From: Tetracentron sinense
Taxonomy: Eukaryota; Streptophyta; Magnoliopsida; Trochodendrales; Trochodendraceae
DNA: 64,000 nucleotides
Assembly (NCBI GenBank): GCA_015143295.1
Contig: CM026570.1
Span: 20,715,250 to 20,779,249 of the forward strand
Reading direction: 5' to 3'
The first letter of the stretch is position 1; the number at the start of each line of letters is the position of its first letter. A model generated the notes under the pieces. The model saw only the letters and a program-made list of their open reading frames with translations, had not been told where the DNA came from and made no database searches. A program made the translations under genes and the position numbers. This document shows positions 11,478 to 22,899 of this stretch, piece by piece.

Positions 11478-12060
11478 CTTGATCATGGGTGTGGCACACA
11501 TAGTAGAGGTTACTAGACCAGAGGGTCTGTTGGAGAGGATATCCCAATGGGTAGTGAGCAGCTCGACTTTGCTCAGGCTTTCAGTTTGATAGCAGAGACC
11601 CTAGCTATGTTGGCAGCTACGCCTGCTGCTACTACTGGACCGATGGCTACTCCAGTGCATCACACCATAGGGCTTGAGGCTTTCCGGAGTATGAGGCTTC
11701 CCTCCTTTTATGGTGGCATTGATCCAGTAGTGGCGGAGGCATGGATTTTATAGCTTGAAAAGTTGTACTCCGTTTTAACACCTACGGAAGCGGAAAGAGT
11801 TTCATGGGCTGCTTTCATGATGGAGGGTGAGTCAGGCCATTGGTAGAGAGCTGCCGGCCGGATGAGAGATGTGGCCCGAGGGTGTAGGGATTAGACTTGA
11901 GGAGAATTTCTTGATGTGTTCTACAAGAAGTTCTTCTCAGTGGGTATTTGAGAGAAGAAAGAGGTGGAGTTCTGAAGGGAATCCAGATAAAAAATTTATG
12001 CGGAAAATTGGAGCCCGAGGATCTTTACACCATAGAAAGCAAATAATATTATGGGTTTAA
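11478..12060 (+). pseudogene. Tekay/Del-like gag, truncated
   Basis: The best preserved part (from 11547) contains FRSMRLPSFYGGIDPVVAEAW and, after a TAG stop, KLYSVLTPTEAERVSWAAFM. This matches the start of the retrotransposon gag domain of chromovirus-type gypsy elements (pattern FxxxxPPxFxGxxDPxxAexW, then KxFxxLxcTexqrVxxAaFmL). Further stops and frame changes follow, and the frame is lost near 12060 where Tat leader sequence begins. A close relative of this gag is at 44185-44529 on the other strand. Confidence 0.75.
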
Positions 12061-12065
12061 TAGGG

Positions 12066-14908
12066 CATTACACTACTATGCTATGTATGATATGCACAAT
12101 ACACCCAAAGAGATGAAATTATTAGTATTAAGTTAAATACGTAGGCACTTAAATAATTTTGAGATTTATTTGGTTTAATCGTAGGTTCCAGGTTGAATCA
12201 AAACAAATCCCCAGCATAGTCGCTAGATCTCTGAGCATGGGATTTTACTCCGCCTCATAGGTTGGGTAAGTGTTGAGTGTTGAGAGTCGCCACCTATTAA
12301 TTCAGAATGGATAAGTTTCCGTGTTGTGAATAAGGTCTTAGTCTGCTTTAGACTTCTAGGTAAGAGGTTCGGTTAAGTCCTGGGGAAGGTGTTAGGCACC
12401 ACAGGACCATTTTACAATGGTTATCTACTTTCTAGGTGTAAGCTAATTTTAATCAAATTTATGTTCAAATATCTAAATGTTTAGAGTAATACTAACCTAA
12501 GAAAGAGAAAGCTAACTAGGGTCGAATCAGGGTTGAGTTGCCTACGAACTCACAAGGGTGAGATCAGACCGACTAAAGTTCTGGCACATGGTGTGTGTGT
12601 GTGTGCATCGGGGTTACTAATGGTCTAGCACAGAGGCTAGGGTTCAGTTGACTGGATTAGTAAAGTGTATGGTTTAGCCCCAGTATGCGTAGGGTTAGTT
12701 TGACAGACTAAAGATTAGTCTGATAGACTAAGATTAGGCCTGGGGGGTCAAGGGGTAAATCCGGTAGACTAAGATTAGGTCCGGTAGGCCATAGTTCGAT
12801 TTAACCAAGGTTAGGGTTACTAACAGGGATTAAGGGTCAAATTAATCATGGTTAAGATTACTAACCACTGTTGAGGGTAACAAGATTAGGCTCAGTAGGC
12901 TAAGCAGTTAGGCCCGATAGGTCAAGGGTAAGCCTGGTAGGCTAAGGGATTAGGCCCGATAGGCTAAAAGAGGTTTTAATTGAAGTTAAGGTTGTTAACC
13001 AGGGTTAAATTATGATTAACCATGGTTAGGGCTGCTAACCATGGTAAAAAGGTTCAAAGCACATCATTTTGGTCTCTTTGTAATTTTTAATGTTTTTAGT
13101 ATTTTTTCCAGATTTTATAAGGGTTAAGGGGCCTTAACCATGGTTAAAAGTTAATCGGGGTTAAGTTAACCCTGATTTAAGGTTTGAGTAGGTTTAGAGT
13201 GGGCCCAGATAACATGGTAGGGCTTAGAATGGCCTCCTACCTAGTTTAGATCCTGTGTAAACCCCAAAATACTAGAAAAATGGTCATTACGGTAGAGAAT
13301 CTATCACCATTTCCAGTTTCCTATTAACCTGGATTTGCTGGCCTGGTGCATGTGTTAGGGATCAATTTAATGGGTCCTGGACCCTTAGAGTTAAAGGGGG
13401 AACTCCCTTGATTGTCCTAGGCCTTTGGTGGCCCTAGATCTAGTCTAAAGTGGGCCCAAAGGGGCCATGAACTCACTGCAAATGAAAGACCAGAATAGCG
13501 GTGATTATTCTACTGCCATTCTGGACAGTCCCAAGTTCAGGACATTTAACCATGGTTAGGCAAGGTTCGGGGAGCCTGGAAGGCCTATGATGGATCAGAG
13601 AGAGTTTGAGGGACACAACCATGGCCTTGGAATGGACCAAGGCCCACCCAAATGGGTGTCTAAGCTACTATGAATTAAACCCTAGGAATGGCGGTACTGA
13701 GTTTACCGCCATTCCTGGTTTTACTCAGAACTCAATTGTGCTCCCTCCTAGACAGGACCAAGGATAACGTAGGGGGTTCCTCATAGCATGAGGATCCCCC
13801 AGAGAGTAAGGGGAGGTGTCATGCAGATCATGAGGGGCCTTATACCCATGCTTTGAACTTCAAGGGGGTTCCCTCATTCCTACGTAGAGACAAGGGGGGA
13901 CCCCTATCTCTGGTTACAGTATTATAATAAGATTGAAATGGCCCCTATAATAGGACCAGGGACCTTATAAATGATTACAACAGAAGAAAAGGGGAAAAAG
14001 GGGAGGTCCTACCCTATCAACTCTGCCTCACGGTTTTATGGTGGCGGAGCACAATGGTGGTGCCTAGGGGTGGACTAGGATGGCTTCTAGGAGGCTTAGG
14101 GATGGCCTTGAGGTGGAAGATAGGGATTGGGCTGGCTGGAAACTGGGCTGGCCGAAGTTCTATAGAGCTTCAATTTGGGGTTTTTTGAATGGGGAAGAAG
14201 CATGAAGAGGGGGGTTTATATAGGGTTTGAGGGACCCAAGGGCACTCTAGGATTTACCAAGAGAGTTGAGAACCCAAGGGGGGCGGAGCTAGAGTGGTGC
14301 AGAGGGGTGCTAGTAGGTTTTTGCAGAAACCCAATAATGGCAGTAGAGTTTCTACTGTCATTCCTGGTTTAGCCTAAACTAGGAATGACGCTAAAAACTC
14401 TACCGCCAGTTTCAGTTTTTTACTAAAGAGGGCCCAACCCCCTTTCCATTGGCTCGAAACACTGTACAAAATACTAAAAATTAGAATGGCGATAATGTTA
14501 TTACCGCCATTCTTAAATTTTTCAAAATTTTGAAGTGGGCCCCACACCAATGGGTCTTAAGGGTATGTGGGCTCATGATTGGGCCCATAGAGGGGTTTGG
14601 CTTCGATTTTAGGGTTTTTGGGCCCTAGGGTTAGACTAGGGTTTACCTAGGGTTAGGCCTAAGGTTTGACTACAGTTTGACCGGGTTTTAACTATGATTT
14701 AACTAGGGTTTTACCTAAGGTTCGATTAAGGTTTACCTAGGGTTTGACTAGGGCTTTCCTAGGGTTTGGTTAGGGTTTAACTAGGACTTACCTAGGTTTT
14801 GACTAGGATTTACCTAGGGTTTGACTAGGGACCTGGAGTTAGGGTTTTAACCATGGTTAAGATAGTTAACTATGATTGGAAATGAGGGGTAAAAATTGAG
14901 TGCTTATA
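12066..14908 (-). mobile_element. Stranded Tat/Ogre LTR with leader stub
   Basis: On the minus strand this is an LTR starting at 14908 (its T-G-T-A start worn to TATA) and ending at about 12226, followed by a primer-binding-site relic (12208-12225, two changes from the intact one at 32657-32674) and about 150 bp of leader matching 32510-32656. The LTR carries repeated AACCATGGTTA palindromes, six GGCGGTA/TACCGCC hairpins (13279-14514) and a telomere-like CTAGGGTTT array (14620-14835). The rest of its element is gone; it abuts the Tekay gag stub. The small open frame at 14175-14372 lies inside the LTR. Confidence 0.75.
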
Positions 14909-15564
14909 CCTAGAACTTGGATAATCTCTCAATTTAATGAGAATGAATTTCTTATTTGAAATTTATCATGACTCAAATAGCTTTCTGATTATCCAACTGT
15001 CACTGTATCGTAGTCCCTCAGGTAGAGAGTACTTAAGTGGAATTAAAACAGCCAGATCACTGCTCAGTTATAAATGAACTCATCAGATCTAAGGATCATC
15101 GAAACTGTTCAATGTGAATGAGAGACCAAAAATCTGATAGTATGTTTATGCAAGAGGTCTCTCATTGATTGCAATCAATCAATGTACATTTAAGCACCCA
15201 TATGCTGATGTGTAGTCTTCACTCTAATAGTTCGAGATAAAACTACATCTAAACCATTGGGAACATCTTAGGATTGTGGCAGCCATATAAGTGAAGTGCC
15301 CAACTTCACCCATAGTTGTGACTCTATAAGGTATAAGGAACTGGATAGCTATATCTACCTGTGTCAGTCCATAACCAATCATATAGCTTTCCTACAATAT
15401 ATCCTTGGGACCCTTGTTCGATATCTCATATCATATAGATCATCTCATGATCTTGGTCAATTACCTATAATGAATTCACAATAGATAAAGAAGATATCTT
15501 TATTAATCTAATTAATAAGAATCTTACAATCTAAATGATTTTTCAAGGCATAATGTCCAACAGC
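14909..15564 (-). repeat. Copia-type LTR fragment
   Basis: Ends (plus strand) AATGTCCAACA, so on the minus strand it starts TGTTGGACATTATGCC, a typical start for a plant copia LTR. The text resembles the solo LTR at 50112-52156 in style (ATCACTGC, TCATATCATATAG) but is not the same family. The far end is lost at 14909. The small open frame at 15296-15484 is not a gene. Confidence 0.5.
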
Positions 15565-15633
15565 CCTTCCTAGATTTCTATTGAGAGTGAGAGGCAGAGA
15601 TGTACTTTTGATAGTGGGCATGTCCACCTTCTG
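15565..15633 (+). repeat. Fragment of the Tekay-like LTR
   Basis: Nearly repeats 10922-10982 (CCTAGATTTCTATT, then GAGATGTACTTTTGATAGTG). It is squeezed between a copia LTR fragment and the Tat 3' LTR, marking a rearrangement junction in the nest. Confidence 0.75.
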
Positions 15634-18600
15634 CGGGATTTGGATAAGGTCTTGGTTAGCGTTTTGAGATTACGATAAGAGGATCGGTTAAGTCCGGGGA
15701 AGGTGTTAGGCACTCCAAGGCTTCCGTTTTATAATAGTTCCTTACTCTCTAGGATTAGCCAATTAATGTCAGGATTTGTTAAAATACCTAAGTGTTTAAA
15801 GTATGACTCATCTAAGAAAGAAAAGCTAACTAGGGTCAAACCCGAGTTGGGTTGCTACGTACTCACATTAGGATGAGATCAGACCGAGTGTAGTTCTGAC
15901 ACATAAGCCCGTGCTAAGGCTAGAGGGTGTGTGTGGGCACACCAACGGTGGCTAACAAACTAGTTTGATAGACTAGGGTTTGATTGATCGAGGTTGGTTA
16001 AGTGGATGGTATTGGGCCTGGTAGGCCAAAAGGGAAGCCCGGTAGACTAAGGCAAAGTTTGACCAAGGTTAGGGTTGCTAACTGGGATTAGGTCAAACTA
16101 ACCATAGTTAAGATTACTAACCATAGTTAAAAAAGTTATGGTCAAGCCCGATAGGCTAAGATTGGGCCCAATTGGCAAAGGGTGAGCTCGGTAGGCTAAG
16201 GAATTAGGCCTAGTAGGCCAAAGCGAATTTAACCGAGGTTAGGGTTGCTAACCGGAGTTAAATGGGAGTTAACCATGGTTAGGATTGCTAATCATGGTAA
16301 AAAGGTCTAGAAAGCATGTTTTAGGTCTTTTTATATTTTTGGATTTTTTAGGATTTTTCCTGATTTTTTTCCGGTAGTTAAAGACTATTTAACCATGGTT
16401 AAGAGGTAGGTCACCATGGTTAGAGCTGTTAACCATGGTCAAATGGCTGAAATATGCCTTTTTTGGGTATCTCAGAATATTTCTGATTTACTGAGTAATT
16501 TTTTTGAATTTTGTGGGTTAAGGGTTGTTTAACTATGGTTAAATGTTAACCAAAGATGGGTTTAACCATTGTTAAGGGTCTGGCCAGGTCAGGTTTAGTC
16601 CCAAGGGTTATGGCAGGGCCTAGATTGGTCTCCTACCTGTTTTAGGCCCCGTGCAAAGCCCAAAAAATAGAAATTCGAGAATGGAGGTAATCAAATTACC
16701 TCTATTACAGACTTAGTTTTAACCTGGGTTTGCAGGGCTTTAACTGGAGTTAGTGACTGATCCAGAGGGTTATGAAACCACAGGGACGTGACCTGAAGTC
16801 CATGAAAGACCCTGGGCCTGAGGTGGGCCCAGGGGGAGGTCACATGTGGGCCCCAGAGAGGGGTGAATACACCTAGATCAACAATCTGAAATGGTAGTAG
16901 ATGGTTAAGGTCTGGTACGACTAGGGAAGGTAGGTCAGGGTCTAAAGGTTACAACCATGGCCCTGGATTGGACCAAGTGTTGGCCAGGTAATGACCCTAA
17001 AGGGGGGGTGAATAGGGCCTGTGGTAAATTTAAAAATTTATGAACTCTAAGTCAAAGGTGTGGAACTAAAAATTATTTGTAACACAAGATTACACAAGAA
17101 ATATGCTGAAAGTAAGAGATAAGAGTTGGAAGAAACAAACACAAGGATTTGTTCAGGAGGTTCAGCAATCCAGCCTACTCCTCGCCTCAAGCTTCCAGCT
17201 AGAGGATTCACCACGATTCCTTAATCGTACAAACTCCTTCATAGGTGGAGCCCAAACCTCTATAATCTCTCTTACAGGTCGAGATGCAATCTTTACAAGC
17301 TCTCCTTTAAGCCGAGCTAAAACCTTTCAAGAGCACTACCCTCTCTTGATAAACTGAAGCTTGAGCTTCAGTGCAAGAATCCTAGATTCTTGACAAATCC
17401 TGAATAAAAGAGTTTGAATTTTGAAATCTGAATATAAAAGCTCCTTGACTGAGCTGAATAAGAGTGGAGTACAATATCTAATAAAATCTCTCAAAAGAAA
17501 TTGGAATTGAATAAGCTCAAGAGGATTTTTGAGGATTTCTAGGTATGTGAGTGAGTGAGAAATCAAAGACAATGAATGAGTGATCAATAGGAGTTATTAT
17601 AGTTATCAAAAGTTGTTATTAGTTCATAAATGAACTCCTTTTATAACACTTGATCCATTATAGCCGTTGGCGAAACATTTAATGCATTTTAGGCCATTGA
17701 AAACTAGCCATTATAACGATTTTTCTGTTTCAAGCTTTAATTCGTTGATGAAGTGGGATTCCCACTTGAATTCGTCGCCGAATTATGGAAACAGTAGCCA
17801 AATGATCATTTACTGTCATGACTTCGTCGCCGAACGCAAACTGCTCTATGAATTCGTCGACGAATTCAGAAAAAAATTTATGAATTCTATCTTGGATCAG
17901 ATCAAGATGATGGGATTGATTTCCTATGTCAATTAACTATCTTTTAACATGATTTTATTAATCCTTAGGGGCGTAGAATGATTATCAAAAAGTTTCCTAG
18001 GCTCTCTATGGTCAATCTATGTCTTGAGCTTTCAACTTACCATTCTTTTGAGGACTTTTTACATTAGTCATAGTCACTCTTAAAGCAGAAGTTAGAAATT
18101 CAATTTTACAGAATACTTATGAGATGATCTTGGGTCTTGATGATTTGACTTTGTCTTTAGGGACCCGACTTAGACTATGGTCTTATCTTGAGTCATCAAT
18201 TGTATACTTTGAGTTGAGCTTGCTCTTCGATAATTTCCATCATTTTACCATGATTTGGTGTACTAACATTCTTGCATTTTGAAATGTACAGGCACTTGAA
18301 CAGATTTATTAGTACCAAAATGTTCATTTCATTCTTGTGTTATTATCAAAATTAGTAAGGGTACCCAAGGTTGTAACCTTGAGGCAAACACCAAGGCCTA
18401 CACTAAACATGATTAAAAGGGCTGCTAAAGAAGAGAGCCAGAATTGCGGTAGTTATTCTACTGCCATTACTGGGTTTACCCAGAAACTGAACTTTTTCCA
18501 ACCTGGACTGGACCAAGACTTCCCTAGGGGGTTCTTCAAGGACTAAGGACCCTCCAGGGAGTCTGTGGAGGTTCCATGCAAGGGGGATGTTGTACCTGAG

Positions 18601-19796
18601 TTCTAAGCCTCAAGGAACTCCCCCATGCCTATGAGGAAGGCAAGGGGGGCCCTATCCTCGGCTGGACAATGCTAATGCATGAAAAGAATGATAAAATGGA
18701 CCCCTGGAAAAGGACCAGGGCTCCTTACAATGCTTAATGCATAAAGTAAAGGGGTTAGGGGTGGCCCTACCCTACTGCAAATCTGCTACAGTGCGTTACG
18801 AGGTGGTGTAGAGGTGGTGGAGCTTAGGGGAGGCAATGGCAGCTTTGAAAGGGAGCCTGGTAACCTAGCTAAGGCAATGGTAGGGTAGAATAGAGTTGGC
18901 CGAAAATGGAGCAGGGCTTCTTTGTGGGTGTTGAGGTGTGGGTTGAACTATGGATGGATGGGGGATTTATAAGAGATGAGGGACGCCCTGGGGGCAGTTC
19001 TGGGATTAAAGAGGGTGTGGGAGATACACTGGATAAGGGCTGAGGTGGTCTGGAGGGGTGCTGGGCTAAGATTTGTAGAGATCAGGTAATGGTGGTAATT
19101 GGATTACTGCAATTCCTGATGAAGAACAAATGAGAATGACAGTAATTCGATTACCGACAATAAAGATTTTTGCTGAAATAAGCCCAGCCCACACATGCTT
19201 GGGCAGGATACACTGTAGTTTTGCTATTTATGAAATTGGCAGTAATTTGATTACCGCCAATTAGGATTTTTTGAATTTTTGAATTGTGGGCCCCACCCTA
19301 ATGGTCTCTAAGGCATGGTGGGCCACTGTTTGGGCCCATAGAGGCCAGCCCACTGCTTGGGCCCTTAGGGTTTTACCTAGGGTTTTAGCTGAGGTATACC
19401 TAGGGTTAGCTAGGGTTTAGGGTATTACCTAGGGTTAGCTAGTGTTTAAGGCGTTACCTAGGGTTTGACTAGGGTTTAGGTTATTACTTAGGGTTTTACT
19501 AGGGTTTAGGGTATTACCTAGGGTTTAATTAGGGTATTACCTAAGGTCAGTTAGGGTTTGGATTAGGGTTTACCTAAGGTTACTAGGGCTTGGATTAAGG
19601 TTTACCTAGGGCTACTAGGGTTTAGGGTTTGAATTGGGGTTTTACCAAGGACTTGGCTAGGGTTTAGGATTGTACCTAGGGTTTGAATTAGGGTTTACCT
19701 AAGGCTATTAAGGTTTACCTATGGTTTAGCTGGGGATCATCATGGTTAAAAGGTTTACCCATAGTTAGGGAGGGGTGTAAAAATTGGGTGCTTACG
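15634..19796 (-). repeat. 3' LTR of Tat element A (interrupted)
   Basis: Matches the 5' LTR at 32679-34376 on both sides of the inserted solo LTR (16978-18390): GGTGTTAGGCACTCC near 15705, the AACCATGGTTA palindromes, and the telomere-like TACCTAGGGTTT array at 19370-19740. It ends TTTTTACACCCC-reversed at about 19796. Without the insertion it is about 2.75 kb, about 1 kb longer than the 5' LTR. It carries hairpins at about 16680-16707, 18438-18470, 19088-19118, 19135-19166 and 19235-19262. Confidence 0.75.
16978..18390 (-). mobile_element. Copia solo LTR with 5-bp target duplication
   Basis: A 1413-bp LTR inserted in the Tat LTR: plus strand begins TGTTGGCCAGG and ends GAGGCAAACA. It is flanked by CCAAG at 16973-16977 and 18391-18395. 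The uninterrupted site GGACCAAGGCCC can be read in the related Tat LTR near 13638. No internal copia sequence remains, so it is a solo LTR. On the minus strand a TATA box (TTATAAAAGG, about 17638-17647) follows an array of TTCGTCGACGAA-like motifs at 17735-17870. It resembles the LTR at 60436-61330 (both share GTGCAAGAATCCTAGATTCT). Open frames inside (17103-17936) are not genes. Confidence 0.88.
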
Positions 19797-19814
19797 GCTA
19801 CCCCTCTTTACCGG
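19797..19814 (-). other. Polypurine tract of Tat element A
   Basis: On the minus strand GGTAAAGAGGGGTAGCC runs directly into the 3' LTR start. The second Tat element has the corresponding AAAGAGGGGCAGC before its 3' LTR at 57728. Confidence 0.75.
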
Positions 19815-20039
19815 AGAGTACCAAATTGGCAATTGAACGAGAAAGACTGAAAACATCTTATTTTTGTACCAAGGTTGGATGTTAAGGGATGATGATATAC
19901 ATACATATTGTGCAAGTGGTGATGAATGATGTGCCTACCTATACCTGTTGTGAATATAGGTGAATTGGGGAAAGAAGTAGTTAGGATCACTCTTTGGGTG
20001 ATAAGTAGTTCGTACTACTCAAACTTGGGATTGATGTAA

Positions 20040-21085
20040 GCAATGAAAGATGACATGTCCCGGAGGTGCTAGCCTGGATTGATTGACGTGATATTTCCCA
20101 GAGGTGTTTGACCACATCTATCGAAGGATACACGGGGTGTCAGGAACACACGGGGTGTTGAAAGGGGACATGCTAGTTGTCGACAAAATGTGTTATGTCG
20201 ATGCTCACCTAGGGTATCAAGGACACATAAGGTGTTTAGAAGGAGACATGCGAGGTGCCGACAAGGTGTGTTATGTCGGCACTCTCCTGGAATGTCTCAG
20301 ACACATGGGGTTATCGTAAGGGCGACATGCAGGAGGTAATGCTGTGGTATGACGAGATTTTCAAGGAGTACACAGGATGTCAGAAACACACAGGGGTGTC
20401 AAAGGGGGACATACAGGAGGTGATGCTGTGGTATGATGAGATTGTCAAATAGCACACAGGATGTCGTTGACACAGGAGGGTGTCAAAGGGGGACATACAG
20501 GAGGTAATGTTATGGTATGACGAGATTGTCAAGGAGCACATAGGATGTCAAGGACACACAGGGGTGTCAAAAGGGGGACATGTAGTAGGTAATACTGTGG
20601 TATGACGAGATTGTCAAGGAGCACATACGATAATGGGGACACATGGGGGTGTCAAAAGGGGACATACAGAAGGTAATGCTGCGGTATGACGAGATTGTCA
20701 AGAAGCACACAGGATGTCGGGGACACATGGGGGTGTCGAAGGGGGACATACAGAAGGTAATGTTGTGGTATGACGAGATTGTCAAGAGCACACAGGATGT
20801 TGGGGACACACGAGAGTCTCAAAATAGGGACATGCAAGAGGTAATGCTGTGGTATGACGAGATTGTCAAGGAGAACACAGGATGTCGGGGACAATCGGGG
20901 GTGTCGAATGGAGATATACAGAAGATAATGTTGTGGTATGACTAGATTTTCAAGGAGCACACAGGATGTTGGAGACACACGGGGGTGTTGAAATGGAGAC
21001 ATGCAGGACGTAATGCTGCGGTATGACGAGATTGTCAAGGAGCACACAGGATGTCGGGGACACACAGGTTGTCAAAGGAGTTTAC
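20040..21085. repeat. 84-bp tandem array in the Tat element 3' UTR
   Basis: Units start GGTAATGCTGTGGTATGACG and recur at 20335, 20419, 20503, 20588, 20672, 20756, 20840, 20924 and 21009, so the period is 84 bp (twice 85), with worn units before 20335. Each unit contains GGATGTCGGGGACACA and GGGGGACATACAG. Because 84 is a multiple of three, long open frames appear on both strands (20643-20945, 20652-21065); these are repeat effects, not genes. The array lies between integrase and the polypurine tract. Confidence 0.92.
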
Positions 21086-22890
21086 GGCATGACTCGGAGG
21101 CACTTGCCGGATTGATATTGGTATGGCCGAGAGGCGCTGGATTTTGATCATGTGATGCTGAGGATTTTGGGTCACAGGGGGTGTGACACTATGCAGAGTA
21201 ATGTCATGCAAATGGGGTAAAGGCGAAGATGTTTTCCCATGACTTTGTTGACTATGACTCATGGGGATGTAGGGTGTTGGTTTCTTTTGTTTGTTTTACC
21301 GGGGCTGTTTGAGGCAGGTTGGTATAACTAGGTCTAGATACTGGAAGCTTTGTTTTCAAAAATGTTTTTATAAAAGTGTTGGACTTTTGTAAAATTTTTT
21401 GGTTTTAACAGAAAGAATGTTCAACTAGCTTTTAGATTTGCCAGTAAATTGCCTTTGTCAGGGCTTGGGGGACTTTGTAGTCTATCTTTTACTCTCTGAC
21501 AGTAGAGTATGACCCAGAAAAGGTTTCGTCATCGTTGGATATTTTGGGGGGTAGACCTGCTTATCTTACCACTATTGGGGAGAAGCTTGCTGGGGAACAA
21601 TTGAAGGCTTTTTCTGGGACTCTACTTGAGGAATGATGCATTTTTTGTATACCACTGCTGGAGATCTGCTAGGGAGTAGCATTTTGCTGGGAATTTTCAG
21701 TTGTTTGCTGGGGAGTTGAACTTTGCTGGAGACTACTGTAGGGGAATCTGTTCTTCAATGCCATCTATTGGTGACCTGTGGGGGGTTATCGGGAGTTCAG
21801 CGAGACTGATAGTTGCCGGATCTGTTGCCAAACTGCTCTTCAGCTTTTCTCCTGTTTTTACCCTTGGAATGATCAAGTCAATGGGGTTCGCATAATTTTT
21901 GCACGATGTGGCCGTTGCCTGTTTTTCTCATGCCAGTGAAGTTGGTTGTTTTTTTTCTTCTTTTTTGCACCTAGTAGCAAGACTAAGTCTGGGGTCGTCT
22001 GTAATTTTTGCACAATGAGGCCGTTGCCGGGTTTCACTCATGCCCGTGCTTGTTGAGGGAAATGAGTCTTCTCCCTTCATTGCCCTACATGGAATTCTAT
22101 TGATGATTTGTACTCCGCTGGGGATGTTGATACGATACTGTGCTTGCACTCATAGTTTCTAAGGGATCTAGAAGAACTTAGAGTAGGACGAAATATAGGC
22201 TAGGGGACCGAAGTTTGGGACACTGAGATTTCTCCTATGCAGTTGATTTTCGCTCTCGAAGATTTGTACTTTTGGATTTTCGATGGAGTTTTTTTTTAGC
22301 TCCATTGGGGGATTTAGGTTCCACTGGGGATTGGAGAGAGGTTGTCTCTGCTGCGGAGAGTGAGAGAGGTTATCTCTACTTGGAGTTTATTTTTTAGGAA
22401 AGGTTGTCTCTGAGAGGTTTCTGTTGGGAGAAAGAGTCCGAAGAGTTTTTAATCTCTGTGGGGAGTCTCTGATTCTTGAAAATGTTTTAACTTCTATTTT
22501 GGGTTTTCTTTTTATAGAAATTTTTATACCCTTGAGGGTCGACTTGACCAGGAAGTTAAGAGGATTTTTACTCTGTTGGATTTTGTGGGGAGAGGTTTTA
22601 GAGGGGATGGTTTGATTCTATGTAGGGAAGCTTTGAGGGATATTTTGACTCTTCTGGGGAGGAGTTGACTTTGCGGGAGAAAGTTGGGGGAGGTATGATC
22701 CCATTTTGTGATCGCACCTAGTTTGTCAGGTTGCCTACGTACCCTTTACAGGATCAGGTCATGATGCAGTCCCTGAAAAGGTTGTATAAAAAAAGGACTG
22801 TTAGGCTCAAAGGGGCTAACTAGCGGATTTTATTGAGTTGAAAATGGGTTACATTGAAAGGGATAGGGAGTGTGCCAAATATAGCCTCCT
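21086..22890. other. Tat element A 3' untranslated region
   Basis: Non-coding GT-rich stretch with repeated short phrases such as GCTGGGGA and GAGGTTGTCTCTG (about 22330-22420). No domain is recognisable. It joins the integrase end to the tandem array. Confidence 0.6.
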
Positions 22891-22899
22891 GTCATCTCC

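Noticed and set aside
20643..21065. Long open frames on both strands (100 and 137 codons)
   Set aside because: They coincide with an 84-bp tandem array whose period is divisible by three. The proteins are repeat translations with no domain.
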